NCBI GenBank assembly: GCA_965229095.1
Contig: OZ245855.1
Location: forward strand, 2,914,001 to 2,978,000
DNA: 64,000 nucleotides
DNA from: Taibaiella sp965229095
GTDB lineage: Bacteria > Bacteroidota > Bacteroidia > Chitinophagales > Chitinophagaceae
Reading direction: 5' to 3'
In this document: positions 25,929 through 35,183 of the stretch, piece after piece
Layout of the letters: each line of letters begins with the position of its first letter
Position numbering within the stretch: the first letter of the stretch is position 1
Translations under genes and position numbers: made by a program
Notes under the pieces: generated by a model
What the model was told of the DNA's origin: nothing
What the model saw: only the letters and a program-made list of their open reading frames with translations
Database searches by the model: none

Positions 25929-27089
25929 ATGTATGAAGATATATTAGAAGAGATTGCGACCGAGCTGATCAACAGCAAAGAACTGTACCGGAGTAATTAT
26001 GGTTTGCTTTCCGGGCTGACCGGAAGCGCCCTATTCTTCCAGGAATATGGCAAGCTCAGGAAAGATCACGCGATCCATGCGGAGGACTTCGTAGAAGAGG
26101 CTTTTTTGTCCATAGCCAACAATAAACCTTATGCGCCCTATTGTGCAGGCATTTCAGGCGCATGTACCGGCATCGACTTCCTATACCGGCATCAATATGA
26201 AGAGGATGAAATGCCGTTTGACTTTGTGGACACCGAGATCGATGATTATCTATACCGGGCTTATACGGAAGCACTCCAAAAGGGGAACCTTGATTTCCTG
26301 CATGGCGCCGTAGGCATGGGCTTTTATTATCTTGAAAGGATAAAATCAGGACAGGTCTCCTTCAGGGCGCAGACCGACCTGCTGTTGCATTACCTGCGTG
26401 AACATGCAATAAGGGAAGGGAAGAGGATCAAATGGCGCCAGGGAGAAGAGGATAAGGGCTTTAATATTTCTTTATCCCATGGTATGTCCAGCATTGTTGT
26501 CCTGCTCAGCAGGCTCCTGGAAAATGGGGGCAGCGACGAGGTTGATATTAAAGAGCTGCTGCAGGGTGCCGTTCATTATATACTGGACCAGGAGATCGAT
26601 GCGTCGCAATATGGTTCCCTGTTCCCCTATGCTTCAAAGGAGAACGGGGATATTAAGATGAGCCGTTTGGCCTGGTGCTATGGCGACCTCGGCATCGGTA
26701 TCGGCTTGCTCAGTGCGGCAAAGGCATTGGCAGATCCCTCGCTGGAGCATAAAGCTTTATCCATTTTCGATTTCTGTGCCTACCGGCGCGACCTTGTTGA
26801 AAATATGGTTTCCGATACCAGCATCTGCCATGGCACTTCGGGCATTGCTATTATTTATAATGATCTGTACCAGAAAACGGGCAATGAACAATACCGGGAA
26901 ACAGCACAGTATTGGCTCGAACAAACGGTAAAGCTTTACCGGGAAAAGAAGATCTTTTACCTGACAGACCAGGATCAATACGACAGCCAAAGGATGAGCT
27001 TACTGGAAGGCAAAGCCGGTGTGGGTTTGGCGTTGCTAAACGTTCATTTCAACATCTCGTCCGACTGGCCGGGATTTTTATTACTATAG
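25929..27089 (+). CDS. LanC-type lanthionine cyclase
   Basis: 386 residues. Zinc enzyme that adds Cys thiols to dehydroalanine/dehydrobutyrine to form lanthionine rings. Zinc ligands of the family are seen as WCYGD (Cys250) and CHGTSG (Cys300, His301); a further active-site His lies in SHGMSS (His184). Alpha-toroid repeat signatures SGLTGSALFF, GLLSAAKAL and EGKAGVGLALL are present. Start at 25929; LanB starts 3 bp after its stop, so translation is probably coupled. Confidence 0.95.
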   Translation: MYEDILEEIATELINSKELYRSNYGLLSGLTGSALFFQEYGKLRKDHAIHAEDFVEEAFLSIANNKPYAPYCAGISGACTGIDFLYRHQYEEDEMPFDFVDTEIDDYLYRAYTEALQKGNLDFLHGAVGMGFYYLERIKSGQVSFRAQTDLLLHYLREHAIREGKRIKWRQGEEDKGFNISLSHGMSSIVVLLSRLLENGGSDEVDIKELLQGAVHYILDQEIDASQYGSLFPYASKENGDIKMSRLAWCYGDLGIGIGLLSAAKALADPSLEHKALSIFDFCAYRRDLVENMVSDTSICHGTSGIAIIYNDLYQKTGNEQYRETAQYWLEQTVKLYREKKIFYLTDQDQYDSQRMSLLEGKAGVGLALLNVHFNISSDWPGFLLL

Positions 27090-27092
27090 TAT

Positions 27093-29267
27093 ATGAGCGA
27101 TCACTATAAACCATTTGAAACATTTCTTTTAAGATCGCCGGCGCTGCCATTCGATCACCGGGAGCTGATCGAGCCTGATTTTTTTCACAATCCCTTTTTC
27201 AAAGAAGCCATATACATTGCTTCCAGCGAGCTTTTGGACGAAATGGAGAAATATAGGAAAGGTGATATCATCAGCGAGAAAGACAAAGGCAAAATAAATG
27301 ATACTTTATATAAATACTGGAAAAGAATAAGGACCCGGACCACACCCTATGGCCTGTTCTCCAGTATAAGCACAGGCACGATCGGGGCCGGAGCTACTCA
27401 GGTCTTGTTTGGTGAGGGGTTACGGAAAAATGCCCGCCTGGACATGGAAGTGCTCTGCTCCCTGATACATAGCCTCGAGCACGATAATGTCATCGGGCAG
27501 GAGATCCTGTATTTCCCCAACGATACCTTATACAAGGTCCTGGACCGGATACGTTATTTCGAAAAGGATTTTGCCCAGAACAGGTTTTTCAGGTATGCTA
27601 TCGCTTCTGTCATGCACGCTTCCTACCTGAAAAAGATCTTACGGTATTGTGCTAAAGGCCGCACGATCGGGGAACTGACTTTATACATCAGGAAGATAGA
27701 AAAGGATATATCCCCGGAAGAAGCAACAGCATTTATCCGGGAGCTTATCGGGGTCAACCTGCTGATCAGCGAGCTAAATCCCTGCCTCACCGGAACGGAC
27801 ATTCTGGATAAAACGATCGGAGTATTAGAAAGCCGGCACACAAAGTCGCCTACGCTGCATACCTTAAGGGAGATCCGTAAAACGCTGGATGAGATCAACA
27901 ACGAGCAGGATAGCCGGGACAGCTATCAACATATCATCAGGCACCTGGATGCGCTGCATATTACTTATAGCAAAAAGAATGTTTTTCAGATAGATTTATA
28001 CCGGGAGACGGAAAAAGCCGTATTGAGTGAGGAAACCGTTCAGGATATACTATCTGCCATATTGTTTGTGACCCGGCTTGCACCGGTGAAGCGGAAAAGC
28101 GAAGCCCTGGAAACGTTCAAAAAAGTCTTCTCTGAAAAGTATGAAGAGCGGGAACTTGATCTGCTCTTCGTTACCGATGCCGATACGGGCATAGGCTACC
28201 CGGTAAGTTACAGCGGCGGACCATATACCAATGATCTGATCAAGGGGCTGAGCCTTCCCAAAAGCAAGCAGACAGAGAGCCGTATAAGCTGGAATCCATT
28301 CCAGGAACTGTTGTTGAAGAAGATCATGGAGGCTTCCAGGGATAATATGCCTGAAATTGTATTGAGCGATGAAGATCTTGTGCCTGGTGCGCCTGCCCGG
28401 CTGTACCCTACTTTCTATGCCAACTTTGAGATCGTCGGTAATGATGGGGATCGTCCTATGCTAAAGCTTAATACTTTCGGCGATCATTCCGGGGCCAACC
28501 TGATGGCCCGGTTCTCCCATACACATGCTGCTATTGAAAAGAGCGTCAGGAGCATTACCCAAAAAGAACAGGAATCAGAACCAAGACCCATCCTGGAAAT
28601 CGTGCACCTCACCAACCCACGTATCGGGAATGTCGTGATCAGGCCGCAGATGAGAAACTATGAGCTGACCATTTTATCTTGTTCCGGATTGCCGGAAGCA
28701 CAAAAAATTCCTGTTTCCGACCTGACCATATCCGTAAGGAATGGCGCCGTTATATTGAAGTCCAGGAAATTAAACAGGGAGGTAAAAGCCGTGCACACCA
28801 ATGCTTTCAACCATAGCCTGTCCACGATACCTGTCTTTAACCTGCTCTGCGATCTGCAGTACGACAATGAATATATCGAAGGCGCAGCGCTTCGTCCCCA
28901 TATCGCGCTCCCATTTGTTCCCCGGATAAAATATAAGAACGTGATCCTGTCGCCGGCTACCTGGTATTTTACCCGTCAAGAGCTGGAGTATTACTTCAAA
29001 GACCAGGACCAGGGACTATCGGAACAAGCCGACCGCTGGCGGAAAAAGTACGGCATCCCCCGGCATGTGTTATTGGCGGAGGGAGATAATGAGCTATTCT
29101 TTGACCTGGAAGAAGGCAGGAACATAAGCTCCCTGTCTGCTCTTATCCGGAAAAATAATACGATGACCTTCAAAGAATTTTTGTTTGATGATCAATGCGG
29201 CATTGTGAAGGATAGCGAGGGTAAAATGTACAGGAATGAATTCAGCATTGCCTATTATAAAGCATAA
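27093..29267 (+). CDS. Lantibiotic dehydratase, N-terminal LanB domain (glutamylation part)
   Basis: 724 residues. It uses glutamyl-tRNA to glutamylate Ser/Thr of the precursor, the first step of dehydration. Family motifs: LLRSPALPFDHRELIE at the N-terminus, RTRTTPYGLFSSIS (R80 onwards), then the long helical middle, and DHSGANLMARFSH near residue 465. The glutamate elimination domain is missing from the C-terminus and is encoded by the next gene, 12 bp downstream. Split LanB enzymes are known from Bacteroidota (for example the pinensin cluster of Chitinophaga, as far as I recall). Confidence 0.93.
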   Translation: MSDHYKPFETFLLRSPALPFDHRELIEPDFFHNPFFKEAIYIASSELLDEMEKYRKGDIISEKDKGKINDTLYKYWKRIRTRTTPYGLFSSISTGTIGAGATQVLFGEGLRKNARLDMEVLCSLIHSLEHDNVIGQEILYFPNDTLYKVLDRIRYFEKDFAQNRFFRYAIASVMHASYLKKILRYCAKGRTIGELTLYIRKIEKDISPEEATAFIRELIGVNLLISELNPCLTGTDILDKTIGVLESRHTKSPTLHTLREIRKTLDEINNEQDSRDSYQHIIRHLDALHITYSKKNVFQIDLYRETEKAVLSEETVQDILSAILFVTRLAPVKRKSEALETFKKVFSEKYEERELDLLFVTDADTGIGYPVSYSGGPYTNDLIKGLSLPKSKQTESRISWNPFQELLLKKIMEASRDNMPEIVLSDEDLVPGAPARLYPTFYANFEIVGNDGDRPMLKLNTFGDHSGANLMARFSHTHAAIEKSVRSITQKEQESEPRPILEIVHLTNPRIGNVVIRPQMRNYELTILSCSGLPEAQKIPVSDLTISVRNGAVILKSRKLNREVKAVHTNAFNHSLSTIPVFNLLCDLQYDNEYIEGAALRPHIALPFVPRIKYKNVILSPATWYFTRQELEYYFKDQDQGLSEQADRWRKKYGIPRHVLLAEGDNELFFDLEEGRNISSLSALIRKNNTMTFKEFLFDDQCGIVKDSEGKMYRNEFSIAYYKA

Positions 29268-29279
29268 AGCAAAGAAAAA

Positions 29280-30230
29280 ATGGTTGAGCAATATATGCCG
29301 GGCTCGGAATGGCTCTACTTAAAATTTTATGTAAGCCGGTCATTGGCAGATAAAATATTGATCCATGAGCTGTACAGCACCCTAAAGCAACTCAAGCGAA
29401 AGGGTTACCTGTCGGGCTTCTTTTTCATACGCTACACAGACCCTTATTATCATCTGCGTCTGAGGATACGGCTGACGGATACGGATCATTACAGTCCTGT
29501 GCTGAGCGCCATTCATGAGAAGCTGCAAAAGTATACGGAAAGCGGGCTCGTCTGGAAAATACAGCTGGACACTTATTACAGAGAGATAGAAAGGTATAAT
29601 ATACACCTGATGGAGACCACCGAGTCGCTATTCCAGGTAGATAGCCGCTATACCATCGAAATGTTGCAACTGATTGCTCGCTACGGCAATGAAGATCATA
29701 AATGGAAAATCGGCCTGAAAAGCATCGATGCCTATCTCCATCTCTTTGACTCAGGTGTAGCAGCCAGGATGGCGCTGATCAAAAGCATGAGTGACGCATT
29801 CCGGCAGGAATACCGCTTTAATCCCAAAAACATGCGGGTATTAAATGATTTTTATAGAAACAAAAGGAAGATCGTTGAAAACATCCTTCAAGGTACCGAC
29901 GAAGACCCGCTGATGCAGCAGTTGTTTATCCTGCTCAGGAAAAGGGATAAGCAATTGTCTGGTATCGCGCGTACGATCAAAGCATTATGCAGCAAGCATG
30001 GGCTTGATCACAAAGACTATGTAGGAAGCTATATCCATATGCATATAAACCGGCTGATCCCGGCCAGTAACAGGCTCCATGAACTTTTGCTGTATGATTA
30101 TGTCAGGAGGCTTTATGAAGGTACGCTGGCCAGAGACATCCATGCGTCCAGGCCAGCAAGCCCTGTGCTTGTCCCCGCAGCGTTCCTTGCGGGAGACGCT
30201 GCGGGAACTGAAAAGGGGTATAAAGAATAG
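29280..30230 (+). CDS. Thiopeptide-type bacteriocin biosynthesis domain protein (LanB C-terminal elimination domain)
   Basis: 316 residues. Begins WLYLKFYVSRSLADKIL and has FFFIRYTDPYYHLRLRIR, the signature of the SpaB_C/TIGR03891 family. In full-length LanB this domain removes glutamate to give the dehydro-amino acids; here it is a separate subunit. C-terminal helical part ends HMHINRLIPASNRLHE. It is the last gene of the operon; no transporter, protease or immunity gene follows in the window. Confidence 0.92.
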   Translation: MVEQYMPGSEWLYLKFYVSRSLADKILIHELYSTLKQLKRKGYLSGFFFIRYTDPYYHLRLRIRLTDTDHYSPVLSAIHEKLQKYTESGLVWKIQLDTYYREIERYNIHLMETTESLFQVDSRYTIEMLQLIARYGNEDHKWKIGLKSIDAYLHLFDSGVAARMALIKSMSDAFRQEYRFNPKNMRVLNDFYRNKRKIVENILQGTDEDPLMQQLFILLRKRDKQLSGIARTIKALCSKHGLDHKDYVGSYIHMHINRLIPASNRLHELLLYDYVRRLYEGTLARDIHASRPASPVLVPAAFLAGDAAGTEKGYKE

Positions 30231-30314
30231 ATTTCTTTATATGGTTATCCTCCTTGTTTACATTTGTAAATAAGGAATGCAGCTTTATCCAGTACTGACA
30301 TTTCAGCTTCAATC

Positions 30315-30334
30315 CACAAGTTTGATACATTACC
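30315..30334 (+). repeat. Boundary repeat copy, 3' of the 30348 gene
   Basis: CACAAGTTTGATACATTACC, 14 bp beyond the stop codon of the minus-strand gene. Member of the family that ends in CAYTACC and follows the stop codons of the array genes between 30.3 and 49.9 kb. Confidence 0.6.
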
Positions 30335-30347
30335 TACATCAGCAATA

Positions 30348-32444
30348 TTATTCCTTAATGAATTTGAAATACTGATTTTCGTTTCCAATGTTGACTTGCA
30401 GAATATAAATGCCTTTCGGTAATCGGGACACGTCCATGCTCTCGGTGTTTGCTCCTGAACGGATATTAGCGGATTGTTTAAAAACAGTTTTACCCATAAT
30501 ATCTTTCACCTCCATTAAAATTTGCTGCTTGTTTCCACCGTACTGAAAGTCAAAAACCAACTTATCCGTAACCGGATTCGGATAAATTTTCCATGTATTC
30601 AGATTCTGGATTTCGCTAACAGATGTAGGATTATCGCCCGACTTATAAGTGAACGAATATATCGCATTCGAATCACAGAGAATATTATCAGCAGTTACTA
30701 GGTGAACCTTGTCGAGAAAATGACCTGAATTACTAAAATAAACAACCACGTTCACATCTACGCTTTCTCCTGCGGCAAGCGTATCTAAAGTATATACGGC
30801 CACATTACCATTTTGAGTTAAATTACCTTTGGATGCATAGCCACCCGTATTATACAACACACCATTACTGAAGGTATCAGTCATTACAATTCCTCTTCCG
30901 GTAACCGTGCCTGGATTCGTGATATGCCAGTTCAATGTGGCCTGTGTGTGTACGTAATAAAATGTATCATTTGCAGACAGATCTACACTTATATGGAAAC
31001 ATGCGGTATCGCGGACATCAAAATTAGAAACCAGGGTATTATTTCCCAATCCGCAATCAAATGTATTGGTAACGGACGTTAATGTATTCGGGAAAATACC
31101 GATCTGCGTGAAAGCTATGGTAAGATAAGCAGTATCGGCTTGCCCTGATGTAAGACTATCTACTGTCCATACAAAAGTACCATTTGTAGTATTGATAGAA
31201 CCGTTGGCAGCAGTGCTTCCCAGGATATTAAACGTATTGCTTAAAGTATCTGTTGTTATAACATTATGGGCTGTAAGCGCCCCGTTGTTTTTAACGATGA
31301 CTTTAATAGTGGCGGTATCATTTATATAGGTTTTTACCGGACTTTGCAACATCTGTACAGAAACATCGGTGCCCGGTTCTACTAAACAAGATTCGAACAG
31401 AACCACCCTGGCCTGGCTAAATACATAATCCTGATTAATGATAACCCCCATGCCACGCTCACCGTAACGAATAATATCCAAAACTTCCGCTAACTGAAAG
31501 TCAGCCGGAATGGCCGGTATATCCGTTTCATCTATGAAAGTTTGCGTTTGCAAATTATAGCGTCTTATTAAAAGATCGTTGCCCGATGCACTTCCAGTAA
31601 ATTCGGGAGCGGCAAAGTAAATATGATTATGAGCCGCATCAGGTGCAACAGCGCTTCCCATTCCAAGCCCGGAAAAGGTACCCGCAAAGGCCGGTACGCT
31701 TCCTGTCGGGTCTGTTATCTTCCCGGCATCAGAATATACCAGGTTGTTTTCAAGTTTAATGCGCGTCCCCATATACATGTTGTGCGTAGTACTCACAAAC
31801 GTCATACCAGCCACTGTATCTGCCTTCATAACGACGAACTGACCATCCGAACTTTCATTTTGATATCCATAAACCAATGTGGTGTCATTAGCAGATTGAA
31901 TAACATTACATGAAGCCTGAGTATTGGTAATTTGCCCGGGCAATAAAGTAGTGCCTTTATAAGCTACCACATTTGCAAAACTGGGAGAGATTCCCGGGTT
32001 CTTTCTTACAACAATAACCATATCCGGCGATTGATAAGAAGTTGCAAGATCACCTGCAATCATAGCACCGAAGGTACTGGTACCTAAATTTATGCTTCTG
32101 TCTACCGTAAATGTGCTAAGGTTGACACGCTTTACCAGGGAAACACCATCGCAGCCAACATATACATAGTTGGTGTCTTTAGTAAGCGCCATTACATTAG
32201 GATTACTACCGATAAAAACGCTGTTTTCTATCGCTCCCGTATGAGGGTTGATTTGCACCAATCTATTACCTTGAGCGGTGTCCAGACTATTAACCGTGGC
32301 ATAGATCTTATCTCTCTTGCCATCGTACCTGATAGCCTTTGCAATAAGTGGAATAGAAATAAATGGGATCTGCGCAACAGCACGTTGCATAAAACAAGAC
32401 ATCAAAGCAACACATACGCCAAGCCTGAGAAGTTTGATTTTCAT
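30348..32444 (-). CDS. Secreted repeat protein with DUF11-like domains and T9SS sorting domain
   Basis: 698 residues from the ATG at 32444 (signal peptide MKIKLLRLGVCVALMSCF ... AVAQ). N-terminal part (about 30-340) resembles a beta-propeller of ligand/sugar binding type (GNRLVQINPHTGAIENSVFI, DTNYVYVGCDGVSLVKRVNL). Two DUF11-like modules follow (VKNNGALTAHNVITTDTLSN; WHITNPGTVTGRGIVMTDTF), then a T9SS type A domain (IYPNPVTDKLVFDF ... YFKFIKE). Secreted and probably surface-attached; no catalytic motif. Its base composition is lower in GC than the operon before it, and a copy of the array's boundary repeat lies at its 3' end, so it may belong to the transferred region. Confidence 0.85.
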   Translation of the reverse strand: MKIKLLRLGVCVALMSCFMQRAVAQIPFISIPLIAKAIRYDGKRDKIYATVNSLDTAQGNRLVQINPHTGAIENSVFIGSNPNVMALTKDTNYVYVGCDGVSLVKRVNLSTFTVDRSINLGTSTFGAMIAGDLATSYQSPDMVIVVRKNPGISPSFANVVAYKGTTLLPGQITNTQASCNVIQSANDTTLVYGYQNESSDGQFVVMKADTVAGMTFVSTTHNMYMGTRIKLENNLVYSDAGKITDPTGSVPAFAGTFSGLGMGSAVAPDAAHNHIYFAAPEFTGSASGNDLLIRRYNLQTQTFIDETDIPAIPADFQLAEVLDIIRYGERGMGVIINQDYVFSQARVVLFESCLVEPGTDVSVQMLQSPVKTYINDTATIKVIVKNNGALTAHNVITTDTLSNTFNILGSTAANGSINTTNGTFVWTVDSLTSGQADTAYLTIAFTQIGIFPNTLTSVTNTFDCGLGNNTLVSNFDVRDTACFHISVDLSANDTFYYVHTQATLNWHITNPGTVTGRGIVMTDTFSNGVLYNTGGYASKGNLTQNGNVAVYTLDTLAAGESVDVNVVVYFSNSGHFLDKVHLVTADNILCDSNAIYSFTYKSGDNPTSVSEIQNLNTWKIYPNPVTDKLVFDFQYGGNKQQILMEVKDIMGKTVFKQSANIRSGANTESMDVSRLPKGIYILQVNIGNENQYFKFIKE

Positions 32445-33041
32445 AGTAATTAAGGTGTTTGAAGACGTAAAAATAGGATACATAATTTACAAAAAAATCG
32501 CTTAACATCTTTTTCAGGTAAGTCAATCGAAAAAAGATGTGGTATTGTAAGCTCACCTTGACTGTTTAATAAATAAAGAGCCTAAGGAGGCTACCACTTT
32601 GGGTACACGGTTATCTCCTGTCTTCAAGCATTCAGCCAAAGCATATACGATCCAAATCAATTGAAGCAAAGTAAAATTAGCTACTTAAAACTGAATCTTA
32701 AAAATGATGCCATTTAGGTTTGGGTGCCATTGCCTATATTCTATGATCTCACTTATTTTTTTACATTTCTGCTTTATTTTTATCAACTGACATAAAACGA
32801 AACAACCAATCATTATTGACTGGCTGTTTCATTCTTAATCTATCTTCTTTCGCGTTTTGGAGTATCAAATTCCTGGCTTTGCTGTGCTGCTAAGATTTGG
32901 CATTTAAAGTTTTGAGCCTCCGTTTTGAGAATGATTACTTGTGAAACCACATCTGCAACATTACCAACTTATGTCTGTTTCTTATCTCAACACCAAATCA
33001 GAGACGTTACCACAAGTTTTTTGATACATTACCAACACTAC
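32445..33041. other. Intergenic gap with decayed sequence
   Basis: No convincing gene. A stem at 32799-32830 (GAAACA ... TGTTTC, two mismatches) may be a terminator. About 45 bp at 32570-32620 resemble 36577-36625, next to the IS1 copy, so remnants of mobile sequence are likely. Boundary repeats begin at 32948. Confidence 0.4.
32948..33033 (+). repeat. Cluster of three boundary repeats at the 3' end of the 33042 gene
   Basis: CACATCTGCAACATTACC (32948-32965), CCAAATCAGAGACGTTACC (32993-33011) and a copy with TTTGATACATTACC (33011-33033), all in the same orientation. A further CACTACTTACC abuts the stop codon at 33042. Confidence 0.55.
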
Positions 33042-33371
33042 TTACCTCAAATAATTTTGCCATTTATTGCTATCAGAATAATAGAATTTAGACTCTTCAA
33101 ATGATATTCCTATCCAGACCATGAAATGAACGCTATCCAATTTCTCATATTTAAATTGAGACTCCGTGTTCTCATTTTCAATAATTCCAACCTGTGCAAT
33201 CGAATCAGGAAGCCGATTGTTTTTCTTTCGGAAATCTTCTACTTTTTCAACAATTTCATGACCTATTTTCAGGCCTCCTTTTTCTTTTGCATTACGCAGA
33301 TAAAAAAACCAGTATCCAAATGCAATAAGAAAAATAACAAGTGTACCACAAAAAAATCTTTTAAACTTCAT
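33042..33371 (-). CDS. Small membrane-anchored hypothetical protein, putative immunity protein
   Basis: 109 residues: one N-terminal membrane helix (GTLVIFLIAFGYWFFYL) and a soluble domain (HEIVEKVEDFRKKNNRLP, FMVWIGISFEESKFYY). No family recognised. Its place in a chain of minus-strand single genes behind an RHS toxin locus, and the boundary repeats at its stop codon, suggest an orphan immunity gene whose toxin is gone. Confidence 0.6.
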   Translation of the reverse strand: MKFKRFFCGTLVIFLIAFGYWFFYLRNAKEKGGLKIGHEIVEKVEDFRKKNNRLPDSIAQVGIIENENTESQFKYEKLDSVHFMVWIGISFEESKFYYSDSNKWQNYLR

Positions 33372-33440
33372 ACTAAGGGCTTATTTCGTAAATATAGGTT
33401 TGTATCTATGATTGACTAAAATAGGCATCTCAGGTTTCAT

Positions 33441-33461
33441 CAATAGATTTGATGCATTACC
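33441..33461 (+). repeat. Boundary repeat copy, 3' of the 33469 gene
   Basis: Contains GATTTGATGCATTACC; ends 8 bp before the stop codon of the minus-strand gene. Confidence 0.5.
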
Positions 33462-33468
33462 CACCTTT

Positions 33469-34122
33469 TTATCTATCTGGGAAGCCGTCTTCTTCATTAA
33501 TTAGTGTGCCTCTTTGGTCGTAAGTCTGATTGTATATCTCTTTCCCTCTAGAGATTTGTATCAGGTTAGATTTACTGAAACCGTATTCAAAATCAGTTAC
33601 ACTGCTACCATTGTGAATTTCGCGCGTTGGATAGAATCTTCTGTCAAAATAATAACTCATTGCATCTACCACTTTACGGCTGCTTTCCTTTCTAAAACCA
33701 TTTTTCTCACAGCATTCTGAAAGGTTTTTTTCAAATTTCCTGCTGCTGATCCTTTTAAGCTCTGCTGTGTCGACCAGATAATTCTTAAATAGATCAAGCC
33801 TGGCCTGGGTAATATTCAAGGTATCGCATAAAAAGACCTTACCTACCGAGAAATATAATTGATCTTTAGTTTCAAACTTCTTCCCGTAAAGTGTATAATA
33901 CGCCGCTTTAATACCGATGTATACTGGCCGTGGGTTCTTCCCATCAACTACCAGGATTAAGCTTAAAGGAACATCTTCCTCATAGTCTGTAATGTGTTCG
34001 AAGACAGAAATGACATATTCAAATCTGCTGTTGAAGTTCTTATTTGTCGCTAACTGCCCCCAACTATTTGCGGGTAGTATTATCGACAAAAATAAAAGTG
34101 CCTTTAAAATTAGTTTTTTCAT
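33469..34122 (-). CDS. Secreted hypothetical protein, putative immunity-type
   Basis: 217 residues, signal peptide MKKLILKALLFLSIILPANS. Soluble alpha/beta protein; segments PRPVYIGIKAAYYTLYG and FYPTREIHNGSSVTDFEYG. I recognise no family. AT-rich codon use unlike the genes left of 30 kb. Position in the cassette array suggests immunity function against a periplasm-acting toxin; this is inference. Confidence 0.6.
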   Translation of the reverse strand: MKKLILKALLFLSIILPANSWGQLATNKNFNSRFEYVISVFEHITDYEEDVPLSLILVVDGKNPRPVYIGIKAAYYTLYGKKFETKDQLYFSVGKVFLCDTLNITQARLDLFKNYLVDTAELKRISSRKFEKNLSECCEKNGFRKESSRKVVDAMSYYFDRRFYPTREIHNGSSVTDFEYGFSKSNLIQISRGKEIYNQTYDQRGTLINEEDGFPDR

Positions 34123-34177
34123 TTTACAGTTCCTTCTAGTCTAAACTTATCTAAAATAACGATTTGAAAGAAAAATT

Positions 34178-34226
34178 GCAAGTGACGTAAGGAGCACTAC
34201 CCAATCAACAAGTTTGATACATTACC
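34178..34226 (+). repeat. Two boundary repeats, 3' of the 34231 gene
   Basis: GCAAGTGACGTAAGGAGCAC followed by TACC (34178-34201, type 1) and CAACAAGTTTGATACATTAC followed by C (34206-34226, type 2). The second ends 4 bp before the stop codon. Confidence 0.65.
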
Positions 34227-34230
34227 TTAT

Positions 34231-34647
34231 CTATAAATCAATTATCTTAAGCTTCGTCAACTTCTTTTCCTTTCCCGGAGTAAAAAAACATTGCATGCCG
34301 ACATTCTTCAACGGGTAGTAAAATACAAGTATCAATTGACCGTCCTTTATTACCTCTCTGCTAAAGAAGAGCATATCGGCTTTAGGTTTTCCTGCAAATT
34401 CGCTCGTAACAACGACATTCCTGCCATTGTAAACACCATTACATTTGCTTGAAAAATAAGAAGTTGTATCTACTATATAGAAATCATTATTGAGACTGTC
34501 GGAATAGTGAGTGCATTTTCTAAACAAGCTTTCTGATACGGTTTTACTGATTAGCTCGCAATTCTCTGCATTGCTGCTATCATTGCTTTTCAAAATAGCG
34601 CAAGAAGCTATTGCAAATGGCAGAAGCTTTAAAAATAAAAGGTTCAT
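34231..34647 (-). CDS. Lipoprotein-like hypothetical protein, putative immunity protein
   Basis: 138 residues with an N-terminal lipoprotein-type signal (LLFLKLLPFAIASCAI, Cys16). Mature part contains three more Cys and beta-strands (NGRNVVVTSEFAGKPKADML). It starts 16 bp after the stop of a decayed RHS-toxin tail (34664-35183), the usual arrangement of toxin and immunity gene. Confidence 0.6.
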   Translation of the reverse strand: MNLLFLKLLPFAIASCAILKSNDSSNAENCELISKTVSESLFRKCTHYSDSLNNDFYIVDTTSYFSSKCNGVYNGRNVVVTSEFAGKPKADMLFFSREVIKDGQLILVFYYPLKNVGMQCFFTPGKEKKLTKLKIIDL

Positions 34648-34663
34648 CGCTACAATTTTTAAG

Positions 34664-35183
34664 TTATCTTATATTAACGCTTGAACTTTGTCTCCTGGGA
34701 CTTCTCGGCGTACTTTCCGTACTTGACGGTGTTGTTGGCAAGGTCTTTTTACCTTCTTCGCTTTCTTTTGCGTGGTCAATAATTTTCTCTACCGCTCCTG
34801 GCTCATAATAGTCAACCTGAGCTGCCCCTATTGATTACAAAATTATCCCAGCCCCAAACATCATTTACAAATCGAGCACCGATTTCATTTACATCGGGAT
34901 TAATATTGTTGACGCTATTACGAACAGGAGTGTCATCTCCGGCCGTATTTGATGTATAGTTGATAATCTGGTCTAGATAATCTAACCTATGGGCAAGTCG
35001 TGAGTCAGCGTAATATAAAATCTCATATCGGTTCGTTTTATGAATAGTTTCATCGATCAGGTAACGATAATTAATCAGTTTATATGTGTAGATACGCTTG
35101 GTTGGGCTTGATTTATTATGACCTTCAGCCTGATTTCGGGGATCAAGTAATAATTTACTTATTTGGTATACTATCGTTTCCAA
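34664..35183 (-). pseudogene. Decayed RHS-type toxin tail carrying an IS1 fragment
   Basis: Frame 35183-34812 reads an IS1-like segment and then LDYLDQIINYTSN ... ARFVNDVWGWDNFVI, and stops. In the next frame the sequence continues as VDYYEPGAVEKIIDHAKESE to a stop at 34664. The two parts make sense as one toxin C-terminus broken by a frameshift near 34815 and cut at its 5' end by the IS1 remnant. The immunity-like gene follows at once. Nature of the toxin unknown. Confidence 0.5.
35031..35102 (-). mobile_element. Fragment of an IS1-family transposase gene
   Basis: Encodes RIYTYKLINYRYLIDETIHK, very close to RIYTDKLINYRYLIDKRIHR of the IS1 copy at 36643; nucleotides match 36780-36850 closely (same CGATCAGGTAACGATAATTA tract). 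No complete copy. Confidence 0.7.

Noticed and set aside
32590..32690. Minus-strand frame with IWIVYAL, as in the IS1 transposase
   Set aside because: Only seven residues match and the flanks do not, so a further transposase fragment is not supported, although the area is probably decayed mobile sequence.
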